64,000 bases of DNA from Neisseria chenwenguii. GTDB lineage: Bacteria; Pseudomonadota; Gammaproteobacteria; Burkholderiales; Neisseriaceae. Positions 45,356-55,320 of this stretch are shown in pieces; position 1 is the first letter of the stretch, and each line of letters opens with the position of its first letter. The DNA is taken from NCBI RefSeq assembly GCF_002216145.1, contig NZ_CP022278.1, positions 2,170,001-2,234,000 of the forward strand, in the 5' to 3' direction. The position numbers were made by a program, and so were the translations under genes. Under the pieces are notes generated by a model. The model saw nothing but the letters and a program-made list of their open reading frames with translations, did no database searches and was not told where the DNA came from.

Positions 45356-47230
45356 ATGTTTTTTGCACATTCCCGTCTGCGTGCTGCGGTAGCGGCAGCC
45401 GTTCTGCTGCTTGCGGGGCAGGTTCGCGCGGCGGATCAGCCGTTGGCCAAACCTTATTCTGCCAAAGATTTCGTCAGAATTGTTGAGAAAGATGCCGGAT
45501 TGACGCCTGCGCAGTTGCGCGAGCGGGAGCAGCAGCGGCGTATCGCTGTGGTGAACCGTGCGAACAATGTGTTTACGCTGTTGGGTGGCGAAATGGCTTT
45601 GCAGAAAGGCGATGCGGCTGTGGCGCTGATGACGCACATGGTCATGCTCGAGCGCACGAGATCGCCCGAAGTGGCGGAGCGCGCGCTGGAAATGTCGGTG
45701 GCGCTCAATGCGTTTGAACAGGCGGAGGCGATTTACCGCCGCTGGCAGGAAATCGAGCCTGTGCCGGGCGAGGCGCAGCGGCGTATGGGCTGGATGCGCA
45801 ATCTGCTGCTGGGTAAGGCCGATGCGAAGTTGAGCGGTTTGGACGATGTGTTGGAAAACGCTTCGGAAGAACAGACCCGCCGCATTTTTCTGCTTTTGGC
45901 GCAGGCGGCGGTGCAGCAGCAGGGCTTGGCGAAAAAAGCGAGCAAAGAAGTGCACAAAGTTGCGGGCAAATATCCGCAAATGCCCGAGGCGGCGATTGCC
46001 GATGTGATTTACAGTGCGCAGGAAGGCAACGAGCGCCACGCGGTCAAAGCCTTGCAGCGGCTGGCGAGAGTGGACGCGGAAATCCTGCCGCCGACTGCGC
46101 TGACGCTGCGTTTGGTTGCGCAGCAGAATCCCGGAATCCTTCAACGTTTCTTTAAAGATACGGATACGAAAAAACTCTCGCCGGTGTGGCAGGAAATGGA
46201 AATCAGCAGCCTGGTGGCGGCGAAGCAGACCGATAAAGCTTATGCGCGTTTGCAGGAACTCTTGGCCGACAATCCCAATGCGGATCTGTATATTCAGGCG
46301 GCCTTGTTGGCCAACAGCCGCAAGGAAGACATTTCCGTCATCAGCGGCTATCTGGACAAGGCGTATAACGCGGGTAACAGCGAGCAGAAAAGCCGTGCGG
46401 CGGTGGTCGGCGCGATGCGTTATGCCGATTTGAAACAGTACAGACAGGCGCAAACTTGGGTTGGCCGCATCACGGCACCGGGTTTTGTGTTTGACAAAGC
46501 CGTTTTAAAAGCCTCGCTGGCGGGCGAGCAGGGCGATGTGAAAACCGCACTGGCGGAAACGCGCCGCGCGCAAAAGCTGCCCGAGAAGCAGGGGCGTTTT
46601 TTCAGCAGCGCGGATTTGCAGCGCGTTTACCTGTTTGCCCTGGCAAAAAGCGACCGACCGCAGGAAGCGCTGTCCGAACTCAACAGCCTCGCGGCGAAAG
46701 CAGCCAAACAGCGGGGCGGAAACGAGCTTCTGCCCGATATTCTCTACCAGCGCGCGATGGTTTACGAACAGCTCGGCCGGCCTGAAAAAGCGGTGGCCGA
46801 TTTACGCCGCGTGGTTCAGCTCAATCCCAACGGCGCCGCGGGCATGAATGCTTTGGGCTACACGCTGCTGACTTCGCCGGATGCGCAGAAAAACTTTGAC
46901 GAGGCGTTCAAACTGATTCAGACGGCCTACCAGCTCGAGCCGGAATCCGGTGCCATCAACGACAGCATGGGCTGGGCATATTATCTGAAAGGCGATGCGC
47001 AGGCCGCGCTGCCGTATCTGCAATTCGCGCACAAGGAAACGCCCGATGCGGAAGTTTCCGCGCATTTGGGCGAGGTTTTGTGGAAACTGGGCGAGCAGGA
47101 ACAGGCGAAAACGGTTTGGGCGGAAGGGCTAAAAAAAGGCGGTAACGTGAAGCTGCTTAAAGTGACCATGCAGCGTTTCGGCGTGGCTGTGTCGTCTGAA
47201 AAAACGGCGAAAGCCAAAAAAGCCAGATAA
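45356..47230 (+). CDS. Exported tetratricopeptide-repeat protein
   Basis: 624 residues. A signal peptide (LRAAVAAAVLLLAGQVRA, then ADQP) precedes a helical protein. TPR units are clear in the C-terminal third (PDILYQRAMVYEQLGRPEKAVADLRRVVQLNPNG; INDSMGWAYYLKGDAQAALPYLQFA; AEVSAHLGEVLWKLGEQEQAKTVW) and weaker earlier. It is probably periplasmic or outer-membrane-associated scaffolding; the position just before lolB and ispE is shared with other Neisseria-like genomes to my knowledge. The ATG at 45356 follows AGAGGAATT. A DUS is in frame (IQTAYQ near 522). Confidence 0.8.
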   Translation: MFFAHSRLRAAVAAAVLLLAGQVRAADQPLAKPYSAKDFVRIVEKDAGLTPAQLREREQQRRIAVVNRANNVFTLLGGEMALQKGDAAVALMTHMVMLERTRSPEVAERALEMSVALNAFEQAEAIYRRWQEIEPVPGEAQRRMGWMRNLLLGKADAKLSGLDDVLENASEEQTRRIFLLLAQAAVQQQGLAKKASKEVHKVAGKYPQMPEAAIADVIYSAQEGNERHAVKALQRLARVDAEILPPTALTLRLVAQQNPGILQRFFKDTDTKKLSPVWQEMEISSLVAAKQTDKAYARLQELLADNPNADLYIQAALLANSRKEDISVISGYLDKAYNAGNSEQKSRAAVVGAMRYADLKQYRQAQTWVGRITAPGFVFDKAVLKASLAGEQGDVKTALAETRRAQKLPEKQGRFFSSADLQRVYLFALAKSDRPQEALSELNSLAAKAAKQRGGNELLPDILYQRAMVYEQLGRPEKAVADLRRVVQLNPNGAAGMNALGYTLLTSPDAQKNFDEAFKLIQTAYQLEPESGAINDSMGWAYYLKGDAQAALPYLQFAHKETPDAEVSAHLGEVLWKLGEQEQAKTVWAEGLKKGGNVKLLKVTMQRFGVAVSSEKTAKAKKAR

Positions 47231-47236
47231 AGGCAG

Positions 47237-47278
47237 AGGCCGTCTGAAAAATTACTCCACTATTTTTTCAGACGGCCT
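47237..47278 (+). terminator. DUS hairpin between the TPR gene and lolB
   Basis: AGGCCGTCTGAAAAA and its inverse copy with a 12-base loop. Confidence 0.7.
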
Positions 47279-47327
47279 GAGTTATTTATAAAAAACATCT
47301 ATAAAAACAGACGGAAAGGAAGTGAAG

Positions 47328-47906
47328 ATGAACGCAAAATTATTGTTTTCCTACGCCAGCGCGATATTGCTGGCGGCCTGTGTGAGCACGCCGCAAAGCG
47401 GCGACTGGCCTGAAGCGCAGAAGGTCGAAGATTTTACCGCCGATGGCCGTTTGTCGGTCAAAGTCGAGGGAAAAGGCTCGTATGCCAATTTCGATTGGGC
47501 GTACCAAAACCAAGTGCAGACGATCAGCGTCAACACACCGCTGGGCAGCACCGTCGGCCAGCTCTGCCAAGACGCGCAAGGCGTGTTGGCGGTCGATAAC
47601 AAAGGCAAAGTTTACCGTGCGCAAACTGCGGAAGAATTGAGCCGCCAGTTGCTCGGCTACGAGCTGCCCGTTCAATATTTACACATTTGGGCAAACGGCC
47701 GCCGCGTGGCCGGCACGCCTTACAAAATGACTTCAGACGGCCGTTTGCAGCAGTTCGGCTGGACGGTTTCGCGTACCTTAAACGGCGAAGGCCGCCCGCG
47801 TATTCTATTGCTGGAAGGTAACAAGCTGAATATCCGGTTGGTGTTTGACGAAATGAACAACCGTCCCAAACCCAGCAGCCAAACCCGCTGCGCCGCCCGC
47901 GGTTGA
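47328..47906 (+). CDS. lolB: Outer-membrane lipoprotein insertion protein LolB
   Basis: 192 residues. Lipobox ILLAAC near 18, then the LolB domain with [25 protein letters not shown] and [12 protein letters not shown]. LolB receives lipoproteins from LolA and inserts them in the outer membrane. ATG 47328 is preferred over GTG 47322 because of its spacing to AAGGAAG. The stop overlaps the ispE start by 4 bases. Confidence 0.92.
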   Translation: MNAKLLFSYASAILLAACVSTPQSGDWPEAQKVEDFTADGRLSVKVEGKGSYANFDWAYQNQVQTISVNTPLGSTVGQLCQDAQGVLAVDNKGKVYRAQTAEELSRQLLGYELPVQYLHIWANGRRVAGTPYKMTSDGRLQQFGWTVSRTLNGEGRPRILLLEGNKLNIRLVFDEMNNRPKPSSQTRCAARG

Positions 47907-48790
47907 ACATGATGGCAGACATTCCGGGCAAAGCATTGCCGTTTCCTGCGCCCGCCAAGCTGAATCTGGATTTGCGGATTACAAGGAGGCGGGAAGACGG
48001 CTATCACGAGCTGGAAAGCATTTTCTGTCTCATCGGCCTGTATGACACGGTTTATTTCAGCCTGCGCGACGACGGCAAAATCATTATGCACACGCCCGTC
48101 GAAGGTATCACTTCCGAGCAGGATTTGGCTTACCGCGCCGCCGACCTGCTTCAGACGGCCTCGGGTACGAAATCGGGTGTGGAAATCTGGCTGGATAAAA
48201 ATATCCCGACCGGCGGCGGTTTGGGCGGCGGCAGTTCCGATGCAGCGACGGTGTTGATGGCTTTGAACGCGCTCTGGAAATGCGGCTTCGACCGCCAAGC
48301 GTTGATGGATTTGGGTGTAAAACTGGGGGCGGACGTGCCGTTTTTTATTTTCGGCCGCAGCGCGTTTGCCAAAGGTATCGGCGAAAAACTGACCGAAATT
48401 GATGTGCCGAAACAATGGTATGTCGTGGTAAAACCGCCGGTTCATGTGGCGACGGGCAAAATTTTTTCACACCCGCGCTTGACACGAAATTCCAAACCAA
48501 GCATAATGCCGTCTTTCCAAACCCTGCAACCGTTTCAAAATGATATGCAGGCGGTGGTATTCGAAGAATATCCCGAAGTTTGGCAGGCTTATCTCGATCT
48601 TTCTGCTTACGGCAATGCGCTGATGACGGGTTCCGGTGCCTGCGTTTTTGTAAGTGCGGAAAGCAAGGAAAAGGCCGAAAACATATACCGACAGGTTTCT
48701 GAAAAATATGAAGCATATTGTATTGAAGGATTGGGTGTCCATCCGTTGTTTCATATAGATGAAAAAGTTGGGGAGTCGTCAAGCGGTTAA
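47903..48790 (+). CDS. ispE: 4-diphosphocytidyl-2-C-methyl-D-erythritol kinase
   Basis: 295 residues from the first ATG (a second, MADIP, is 3 codons in). GHMP-kinase motifs: [23 protein letters not shown] near 16, [20 protein letters not shown] near 101-120 (ATP loop), and [14 protein letters not shown] near 238. Fourth MEP-pathway step. The reading frame runs 22 bases into the tRNA-Gln gene: the last residues GESSSG and the stop TAA are tRNA sequence, so RNase P processing would cut the ispE message. Confidence 0.94.
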   Translation: MNMMADIPGKALPFPAPAKLNLDLRITRRREDGYHELESIFCLIGLYDTVYFSLRDDGKIIMHTPVEGITSEQDLAYRAADLLQTASGTKSGVEIWLDKNIPTGGGLGGGSSDAATVLMALNALWKCGFDRQALMDLGVKLGADVPFFIFGRSAFAKGIGEKLTEIDVPKQWYVVVKPPVHVATGKIFSHPRLTRNSKPSIMPSFQTLQPFQNDMQAVVFEEYPEVWQAYLDLSAYGNALMTGSGACVFVSAESKEKAENIYRQVSEKYEAYCIEGLGVHPLFHIDEKVGESSSG

Positions 48791-48844
48791 GACACTGGAT
48801 TTTGATTCCAGCATGCGAAGGTTCGAATCCTTCCTCCCCAGCCA
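48769..48844 (+). tRNA. tRNA-Gln (anticodon TTG), copy 1
   Basis: Acceptor TGGGGAG pairs with CTCCCCA, followed by GCCA. Anticodon arm CTGGA-TTTTGAT-TCCAG gives TTG. 76 bases with encoded CCA; the 5' end overlaps ispE. Confidence 0.96.
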
Positions 48845-48857
48845 AAAAATTCTCCAG

Positions 48858-48933
48858 TGGGGAGTCGTCAAGCGGTTAAGACACTGGATTCTGAATCCAG
48901 CATGCGAAGGTTCGAATCCTTCCTCCCCAGCCA
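48858..48933 (+). tRNA. tRNA-Gln (anticodon CTG)
   Basis: Identical to the flanking genes except in the anticodon loop, CTGGA-TTCTGAA-TCCAG, giving CTG. Spaced 13 and 7 bases from its neighbours. Confidence 0.95.
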
Positions 48934-48940
48934 CCTTTAT

Positions 48941-49016
48941 TGGGGAGTCGTCAAGCGGTTAAGACACTGGATTTTGATTCCAGCATGCGAAGGTTCGAAT
49001 CCTTCCTCCCCAGCCA
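48941..49016 (+). tRNA. tRNA-Gln (anticodon TTG), copy 2
   Basis: Same sequence as copy 1. The three genes form one array, probably processed from a single transcript with ispE. Confidence 0.96.
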
Positions 49017-49084
49017 ATAAAAAGCGTGTAAGTTTTCTTGCACGCTTTTTTGCTGGCATCAATAAATTTAGCCCTGCTAAGGTA

Positions 49085-49113
49085 TTGGTTTTATATGTTA
49101 AGGTGCGTATAAT
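49085..49113 (+). promoter_or_regulatory. Promoter of prs
   Basis: TTGGTT, 17 bases, perfect TATAAT at 49108-49113. Transcription would start near 49120, upstream of both candidate prs starts. Confidence 0.65.
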
Positions 49114-49199
49114 GGCGGCCTTGATGTCAGGATACACAAGCAGAGGTCGGCATGGCGTTTTCTGAGCAGAATTTAACTGTAAAACCGGATGAAGAAGAT

Positions 49200-50186
49200 A
49201 TGGCTGCATATGATAGTTTGATGGTGTTTACCGGCAATGCTAATCCCGAATTGGCGCAACGCGTGGTCAAGCATTTGGATATTACTTTGGGCAATGCGAC
49301 CGTTAGCAAATTTTCGGACGGCGAAGTTGCCATCGAGCTTTTGGAAAATGTGCGCGGACGCGATGTCTTTATTCTGCAGCCGACTTGTGCGCCGACCAAC
49401 GACAATCTGATGGAAATTCTGACTATGGCCGATGCGTTAAAACGTGCTTCTGCCGGCCGTATTACCGCAGCGATTCCGTATTTCGGCTATGCCCGCCAAG
49501 ACCGCCGTCCGCGCTCGGTGCGCGTACCGATTTCGGCCAAGCTGGTTGCCAATATGCTGTATTCCGCCGGTATCGACCGTGTGTTGACGGTGGATTTGCA
49601 CGCTGACCAGATTCAGGGCTTTTTCGATATTCCCGTGGACAATATTTATGCCACCCCGATCCTGCTCAACGACATTGCGCAGCAGCGTATTGAAGATTTA
49701 ACCGTTGTCAGCCCCGATGTCGGCGGTGTCGTCCGCGCCCGTGCCGTTGCCAAAGCGCTGAATACGGATTTGGCCATTATCGACAAACGCCGCCCTAAAG
49801 CCAATGTGGCTGAAGTAATGAATATCATCGGCGATATTCAAGACCGTACCTGCCTGATTGTGGACGACATGATCGATACGGCGAACACTTTGTGTAAAGC
49901 CGCTTCAGCGCTGAAAGAGCGCGGTGCGCGCCGCGTATTGGCTTATGCTTCCCATCCGGTATTCTCCGGCGAAGCGATCAAGCGGATTGCTTCTTCGGAT
50001 ATCGACCAAGTGGTTGTGACCGATACCATTCCGCTGTCGGAAGAAGCCAAAAAATGTGAGCGTATCCGTCAGGTAACGATTGCCGGATTGCTGGCGGAAA
50101 CCGTCCGCCGCATCAGCAACGAAGAATCCGTCTCATATCTCTTTAACGAAGATGTGTTGACCAACGGCGGCGTTTTGCTGCCTTAA
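49200..50186 (+). CDS. prs: Ribose-phosphate pyrophosphokinase
   Basis: 328 residues from ATG 49200, giving the known neisserial start [41 protein letters not shown] near 96 (catalytic loop), [11 protein letters not shown] near 127 and [15 protein letters not shown] near 217 (PRPP loop) identify it. It makes PRPP from ribose 5-phosphate and ATP for purine, pyrimidine, histidine and tryptophan synthesis. An in-frame ATG at 49152 would add 16 residues. Confidence 0.96.
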   Translation: MAAYDSLMVFTGNANPELAQRVVKHLDITLGNATVSKFSDGEVAIELLENVRGRDVFILQPTCAPTNDNLMEILTMADALKRASAGRITAAIPYFGYARQDRRPRSVRVPISAKLVANMLYSAGIDRVLTVDLHADQIQGFFDIPVDNIYATPILLNDIAQQRIEDLTVVSPDVGGVVRARAVAKALNTDLAIIDKRRPKANVAEVMNIIGDIQDRTCLIVDDMIDTANTLCKAASALKERGARRVLAYASHPVFSGEAIKRIASSDIDQVVVTDTIPLSEEAKKCERIRQVTIAGLLAETVRRISNEESVSYLFNEDVLTNGGVLLP

Positions 50187-50252
50187 CAAGCTGTCGTCTT
50201 AAGCTGGTCGCGGCCGATGACGACGAATTTTATTTTATCTGGAGTATTAGCT

Positions 50253-50825
50253 ATGTCATACGAAATTCAAGCCTCTTTGCGCGAAGCCCAAGGCACTGGT
50301 GCGAGCCGCCGCCTGCGTCGCGAAGGCCAAATCCCTGCGATTCTTTACGGCGAAGGCCAAGAGCCGGTTGCCATCGCAGTCGATCACAAAACCGTTTACT
50401 ACGCTTTGGAAAAAGAGTCTTTCCACACCGCATTGATCAAACTGACTTTGGACGGCAAAACCCAAGACGTTATCGTGCGCGATTTCCAAATGCACCCGTT
50501 CCGTCAACAGGTTCAACACATCGACTTCCAAACTGTTAAAGCCGATCAAAAAGTCCGCATCCGTGTTCCGTTGCACATCGTAAATGCTGAAATTTCCCAA
50601 GCCGTCAAACTGCAAAGTGGCCGCGTTTCTTTGTTGAATACTTCCGTAGAAGTATTGGCTTTGCCTGCAAATATCCCTGCATTCTTGGAACTGGACTGCG
50701 CTTCAGTCGTTGCCGGTGACATCCTGCACTTGTCTGACATCAAACTGCCGGAAGGTGTAGAAAGCGTTTCCCTGAAACGTAACGAAGATTTGGCTGTTGC
50801 AACCGTAACCGGTAAAAAACGCTGA
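50253..50825 (+). CDS. rplY: 50S ribosomal protein L25 (CTC-type, long form)
   Basis: 190 residues. The L25 domain ([31 protein letters not shown] ... [20 protein letters not shown]) binds 5S rRNA; residues 95-185 are the CTC/TL5 C-terminal beta domain. ATG 50253 has CTGGAGTATTAG upstream. Following prs is the common gene order. Confidence 0.95.
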   Translation: MSYEIQASLREAQGTGASRRLRREGQIPAILYGEGQEPVAIAVDHKTVYYALEKESFHTALIKLTLDGKTQDVIVRDFQMHPFRQQVQHIDFQTVKADQKVRIRVPLHIVNAEISQAVKLQSGRVSLLNTSVEVLALPANIPAFLELDCASVVAGDILHLSDIKLPEGVESVSLKRNEDLAVATVTGKKR

Positions 50826-50837
50826 TAGATTGAGAAA

Positions 50838-50868
50838 TAAAAGCCTACTGCATTCAGTAGGCTTTTAT
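50838..50868 (+). terminator. Intrinsic terminator of rplY
   Basis: AAAAGCCTACTG and CAGTAGGCTTTT-type arms around a short loop, then TATTT. This stem is not DUS-based. Confidence 0.85.
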
Positions 50869-50976
50869 TTATGAGCTTGTTAGTGTGAAAGGGGCTTATC
50901 ATATTACAAAATAAGAAGTAAACCCGGTTCGGGTAAGATTGAAATGCCTAATTTATACTCTGTATTACAGAAAAGA

Positions 50977-51006
50977 AAAGCCGTCTGAATTTTCAGACGG
51001 CTTTTC
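50977..51006 (-). terminator. DUS hairpin terminator of htpX
   Basis: AAAAGCCGTCTGAA directly joined to its inverse copy, 16 bases below the htpX stop codon. Confidence 0.8.
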
Positions 51007-51021
51007 TATAAGTTTTAAACA

Positions 51022-51864
51022 TTACATCGACTGCAAACGGGCGATGCGGTTGTCCAGCGAGGGGTGGGTGCTCAGGAGCGAATCCTTGCTGTCACTGGCA
51101 ATGCCCATGGCGTTCATTTCTTTGGGCAAATCACTGGGGCTGCCTTTCAGGCGTTGCAAGGCGGCAATCATTTTCGGTGCGCCGACGAGTTTGGCAGCGC
51201 CTGCGTCGGCGCGGTATTCGCGTTGGCGGCTGAACCACATCACGATGATGCTGGCAAGGAAACCGAAAACAATCTGCAAAACCATGCTGACGATGAAATA
51301 AGTGCCTTGCGAGGTGCTGCCGTCGTCGTTTCTGGCAACGATACCGGAAACGAGGCGCGCGAGGAAGACGACGAAGGTGTTGACCACGCCTTGAATCAGC
51401 GTCAGCGTGACCATGTCGCCGTTGCCGACGTGCGCCATTTCGTGTGCTAAGACAGCTTCGACTTCATCGCGGGTCATGTTGTCGAGCAGGCCGGTGCTGA
51501 CGGCGACGAGGGAGTTGTTTTTAGTGGGGCCGGTGGCGAAAGCGTTGGGTTCGGGAGAGTGATAAATGGCGACTTCGGGTGTTTTTAGATTCCATTGGCG
51601 CGCTTGGGCTTCAACGGTAGAAAGCAGCCAAGCTTCTTCTTCGCTGCGCGGCTGGGTGATGACTTCGGCGCCGACGGAACTTTTGGCGACCATTTTGGAG
51701 GTCAGCAGGGAAATAATCGAGCCGGTAAAGCCGATGACGGCAGAGAAGCCGAGCAGGTTTGCGACGTTGTTCGGGTTGCCGCTGAGGCCGAGTACGCTCA
51801 GGATGATGCTGATGACGACGAGGACGGCGATGTTGGTCAGGAGAAATAAGAAAATGCGTTTCAC
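51022..51864 (-). CDS. htpX: Membrane zinc protease HtpX
   Basis: 280 residues from a GTG start preceded by AAAAGGAATT. Two N-terminal spans ([35 protein letters not shown]) precede [16 protein letters not shown], the zinc motif [14 protein letters not shown] near 140, two more spans, and [15 protein letters not shown] with the third ligand glutamate. It degrades misfolded inner-membrane proteins. Confidence 0.95.
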   Translation of the reverse strand: MKRIFLFLLTNIAVLVVISIILSVLGLSGNPNNVANLLGFSAVIGFTGSIISLLTSKMVAKSSVGAEVITQPRSEEEAWLLSTVEAQARQWNLKTPEVAIYHSPEPNAFATGPTKNNSLVAVSTGLLDNMTRDEVEAVLAHEMAHVGNGDMVTLTLIQGVVNTFVVFLARLVSGIVARNDDGSTSQGTYFIVSMVLQIVFGFLASIIVMWFSRQREYRADAGAAKLVGAPKMIAALQRLKGSPSDLPKEMNAMGIASDSKDSLLSTHPSLDNRIARLQSM

Positions 51865-52017
51865 CGGATAAATTCCTTTTGAGTAAGTGGTTTGCTTGTG
51901 TTTGACTGCGCTCTGGCAGCGGGGAGTATTGTCGCAAAAAGGGTTTGTTTCGTGAATATTGCTTTGAGAAAAGGTATGCAAATGCGGGATAACGATTGGG
52001 GTGTTTTGCGGCAGCGT

Positions 52018-52048
52018 AAAGGCCGTCTGAAAATTTCAGACGGCCTTT
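52018..52048 (-). terminator. DUS hairpin terminator of lutB
   Basis: AAAGGCCGTCTGAAAATTTCAGACGGCCTTT-type stem (arms of about 14 bases), 13 bases below the lutB stop. Confidence 0.8.
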
Positions 52049-52060
52049 GGTTTGATGCTG

Positions 52061-53506
52061 TCAGTGTTGGCGCAGTTTTTCCGCCATCATTTCGTGCAGC
52101 GTTTTGGGTGCGGGTTTCATCGGCACGCGGTTATCCGTCCAGCCGAGCTGTTTGCTCGGGGTCAGGGCGCGGAATTTGGAAGCTGCCCAACCGAAGGCGC
52201 GGTAGGCTTTTTTGCCGCTGAAAATGCCGTTGAACGTGCGCCAGGCCATTTGTTCGCCGAACGTATGCGATGCGCCCTGTCCGCGGATCGGATGGGGAAC
52301 GGTTTCGTTCGGGTCGCGTTGCGCTTCGACGCGCAGGCGCTGCATTTGTTCGGTAATCGGAATGCGCACGGGGCAGACTTCGACGCAGGCGCCGCACATA
52401 GTGCAGGCGGTCGGCAGATCGCGGGTGGCGTCCAAGCCCAAAAGGTGCGGGGAAATGATTTCGCCGATGGGGCCGGGGTAGGTCGTGCCGTAGGCTGCGC
52501 CGCCGATGCGGGTATAGACCGGACAGTGGTTCATACACGCGCCGCAGCGGATACATTGCAGGGTGCGGCGCATCTGTTCTTCGACATAGGCTTGGCTGCG
52601 GCCGTTGTCGAGCAGGACGAGGTGCATTTCCTGCGGGCCGTCAAGCTCGCCGCTGCGGCGAGGGCCGGTAATCATGTTGAAATAGGTGGTGATGTTTTGG
52701 CCGATGGCGGAACGCGGCAGCAGGCTGTACAGCGGCGGTACGTCAGACAGTTTGGCGACGACTTTTTCGATGCCGGTAATGGCGATATGGACGGGCGGAA
52801 CGGTGGTCGAAAGACGGCCGTTGCCTTCGTTTTCAACCAGACACAGTGTACCGGTTTCGGCCACGGCGAAATTGACGCCGCTCATGCCGACGTCGGCGGT
52901 GCGGTAGATATCGCGCAGGGCTTGGCGGGCGAAGCCGGTGAGCGCGTCCACATCGTCGGTCAGCGGAGTGTTGAGGTTTTTGTGGAACAGCTCGCTGACT
53001 TGTTCTTTGGTTTTGTGAATCGCGGGCATCACGATGTGGGTCGGTTTTTCACCGGCCATCTGAACGATAAATTCGCCCAAATCGCTTTCCACGGCGCGGA
53101 TGCCTTTGGCTTCCAAAAAGTGGTTCAGCTCGATTTCTTCACTGACCATGGATTTGCCTTTCACCATCAGTTTGCCGTTTTTGGCGGTGATGATGTTGTG
53201 GATGATGTTGCAGGCTTCGGCAGGGGTTTCCGCCCAATGGACTTTCACGCCCAGTTTGGTCAGGTTTTCTTCAAGCTGTTCCAAAAGCTGCGGCAGTTTG
53301 GAAAGGGAACGTTGGCGGACGTGTTCGCACAAATCGCGCAGGTTTTGCAGCTCTTCTTCGTTGGTCAGAACGGATTTGCGTTTGGTCATCAGCATGTCCA
53401 TCGCGGTGCGCAGGCTTTTGCGCAGAGGCACGTCTTGCAGCGATGAAGCAGTGTTTTGTTTGAAGGTTTCCGGCTTCATGTGGAATTGAATGGTTTGCGT
53501 CGTCAT
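52061..53506 (-). CDS. lutB: L-lactate utilisation iron-sulfur protein LutB
   Basis: 481 residues. The LUD domain (residues about 70-300, VKGKSMVSEEIELNHFLE) is followed by two ferredoxin-like cluster motifs, CIRCGACMNHCP near 317 and CTMCGACVEVCP near 370, then a YkgF-type C-terminus. With LutA and LutC it oxidises L-lactate to pyruvate. Starts 3 bases after lutC. The order lutA-lutC-lutB differs from lutABC of Bacillus. Confidence 0.93.
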   Translation of the reverse strand: MTTQTIQFHMKPETFKQNTASSLQDVPLRKSLRTAMDMLMTKRKSVLTNEEELQNLRDLCEHVRQRSLSKLPQLLEQLEENLTKLGVKVHWAETPAEACNIIHNIITAKNGKLMVKGKSMVSEEIELNHFLEAKGIRAVESDLGEFIVQMAGEKPTHIVMPAIHKTKEQVSELFHKNLNTPLTDDVDALTGFARQALRDIYRTADVGMSGVNFAVAETGTLCLVENEGNGRLSTTVPPVHIAITGIEKVVAKLSDVPPLYSLLPRSAIGQNITTYFNMITGPRRSGELDGPQEMHLVLLDNGRSQAYVEEQMRRTLQCIRCGACMNHCPVYTRIGGAAYGTTYPGPIGEIISPHLLGLDATRDLPTACTMCGACVEVCPVRIPITEQMQRLRVEAQRDPNETVPHPIRGQGASHTFGEQMAWRTFNGIFSGKKAYRAFGWAASKFRALTPSKQLGWTDNRVPMKPAPKTLHEMMAEKLRQH

Positions 53507-53509
53507 GCG

Positions 53510-54205
53510 TCAGTCCTCCAAATCGGCGGGGGAAATGTGTTCGGGCAAAAGTGCCAATACGACCAAATCGCGCGGACCGTGTGCGCCGTAGGCGAGGGTA
53601 AGTTGGATGTCGGCGGTTTTGGAGGGGCCGGAAACCAAAATCACGTTGGTCGGCATGCCGTTTTCCACTAATTGTTCCCCCGCCATTGCATGATGAAATT
53701 CGTTGTACATCTTGGCCGCGTCAAACAGGCAGAAATGCACGGGCGGAACGAGGCTCAGGCTGCGCGGCTCGGCAGGCGAGGGCGAGAGCATGATGGTGCC
53801 GGTGCGGGCGATGCCGCAGCGGGAAGAAGTGAAACCGGCGTCGATGTCGCTGAAAAACTCGTTTTTCCATTCTTCGATGGCGCGGTCAAACGCGCGCGGC
53901 TTGATTTCGGTATCGGCCAAAGCCTGCTTGGCTTTTTTGCCGTGTTCGGTTTCCAGCGGCAGCAAGACGTTGCGCAAACCTTTTTCCTGCGCGACTTGGC
54001 GGAACACTTGCGGCCAGGTTTCTTCCGTTACCCAGAAAATCTCGGTTTTCACGCCGCGCATGGCGGTTGCCCAATGTTTCAGACGGCCTGCATCGCTTTT
54101 CCACGCCATTTCGTTGTCGTGGTAGTAACGCGCGGTATCGGGTTCGCTCATCGGGTAGGCGCCGGCCTTTTTCAGCTTGGTCAGAATATTGTCGCGCGCG
54201 CTCAT
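53510..54205 (-). CDS. lutC: L-lactate utilisation protein LutC
   Basis: 231 residues. LUD domain with FTSSRCGIARTGTIMLSPSPAEPRSLSLVPPVHFCLF near 125-160 and a C-terminal SGPSKTADIQLTLAYGAHGPRDL, the YkgG/LutC signature. The ATG overlaps the lutA stop by 4 bases. Confidence 0.92.
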   Translation of the reverse strand: MSARDNILTKLKKAGAYPMSEPDTARYYHDNEMAWKSDAGRLKHWATAMRGVKTEIFWVTEETWPQVFRQVAQEKGLRNVLLPLETEHGKKAKQALADTEIKPRAFDRAIEEWKNEFFSDIDAGFTSSRCGIARTGTIMLSPSPAEPRSLSLVPPVHFCLFDAAKMYNEFHHAMAGEQLVENGMPTNVILVSGPSKTADIQLTLAYGAHGPRDLVVLALLPEHISPADLED

Positions 54206-54981
54206 GCTTTGCCTCCCATGCGTTCCAAAAGGAAAGTGGAAATGTGTTTCGGACGGGGCATATCCGGCTCGTCTTTGGCGATTTTGCCGCCGATGTTCAG
54301 CATACAGCCGCAGTCGGCGCTGATGATTTCGGTGGCTTGGGAGGCTTTGAGGGCGGCGACTTTGTCGGTCACCATGGCGCCGGAAATGTCGGGATGTTTG
54401 ACGGAAAACGTGCCGCCGAAGCCGCAGCATTCGCTTTCGTGGTCGTGAACGATGCGCTCGACGTTTTCCATGCCGTCAATCAGCTGCCAGCCGCTCAAGT
54501 GGACGTTCATTTCGCGGCGCGCAGCGCAGGAAGTGTGAACGGCGACTTTGACGGGCGCGCCTTTGTTTTCGGGTTTGAAACCGATGGCGATGAGGAAATG
54601 GGTGAATTCGATGACGCGGTTGGCGATGTCGTTGGCCTGCTGTTCGTATTTGGTACCTTTAAACAGCTCGGGCCAATGGTGTTTCATCATGCCGCCGCAA
54701 GAGCCGGAAGGCACGACAATCGGCCAGTCTTGGGGAAACAGGTCGAGCTGCGCTTTGGCGACGTCGAAGGCTTCGTTGGGATGGCCGGAAGAGTAGGCGG
54801 GCTGGCCGCAGCAGCTCTGCCCCATCGGGAAATGGGTGTGGATGCCCTGCTTTTCGATGAGGGTCATGGCATCCATGCCGGCTTCGGGCATGAAAATGTC
54901 GAGGACGCAGGTGCCGAAGAAATAGGCATCGGTCGGAATCCGTTCATAACGGATGATTTCTGGTGGGGTTTTTGTGCTCAT
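54202..54981 (-). CDS. lutA: L-lactate utilisation Fe-S oxidoreductase subunit LutA
   Basis: 259 residues with two CCG domains: QSCCGQPAYSSGH near 56 with PSGSCGGMMKHHWPEL near 91, and HTSCAARREM near 148 with ECCGFGGTFSVKHPDIS near 183. These bind the [4Fe-4S] cluster of the heterodisulfide-reductase type. First gene of the operon. Confidence 0.93.
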   Translation of the reverse strand: MSTKTPPEIIRYERIPTDAYFFGTCVLDIFMPEAGMDAMTLIEKQGIHTHFPMGQSCCGQPAYSSGHPNEAFDVAKAQLDLFPQDWPIVVPSGSCGGMMKHHWPELFKGTKYEQQANDIANRVIEFTHFLIAIGFKPENKGAPVKVAVHTSCAARREMNVHLSGWQLIDGMENVERIVHDHESECCGFGGTFSVKHPDISGAMVTDKVAALKASQATEIISADCGCMLNIGGKIAKDEPDMPRPKHISTFLLERMGGKA

Positions 54982-55255
54982 GGTGGTTCCGTTTCAGACT
55001 GCTCGGATTGTATTTATAAAAATTAAGTCGGTACTTTAAGTAATTGCCTGTAATGGGTCAAGCGCTATTGTTGAAAATAGTCCGAACGGCGGACGCGGAT
55101 ATGTCGGAAAATAGTGCGGATAAGGGTTTGAACGGGTAGAGCGGCACTGTGGCGGCTTTGTCGGACGGGTTGTTTGAAATCAAACAAAATACGTTTGGAT
55201 TATGCGGAACGGTGTTGGGGCTGGGGTTATTTCAAACATTAAAAACATGGGCTTG

Positions 55256-55286
55256 AAGGCCGTCTGAAAAAGTTTCAGACGGCCTG
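55256..55286. terminator. DUS hairpin in the lutA-side spacer
   Basis: AAGGCCGTCTGAAA and TTTCAGACGGCCT with a 3-4 base loop. No gene ends nearby, so it may serve as uptake sequence only or as a remnant. Confidence 0.55.
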
Positions 55287-55320
55287 AGCGTTTTGAAAAA
55301 TTAAAGATAGCCGTTTGACG

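Noticed and set aside
51611..53489. Long plus-strand frames opposite htpX and lutB (up to 464 codons)
   Set aside because: Antisense shadows of GC-rich genes; their composition (H, G and A runs) is that of reverse-read codons and they lack starts with ribosome sites.
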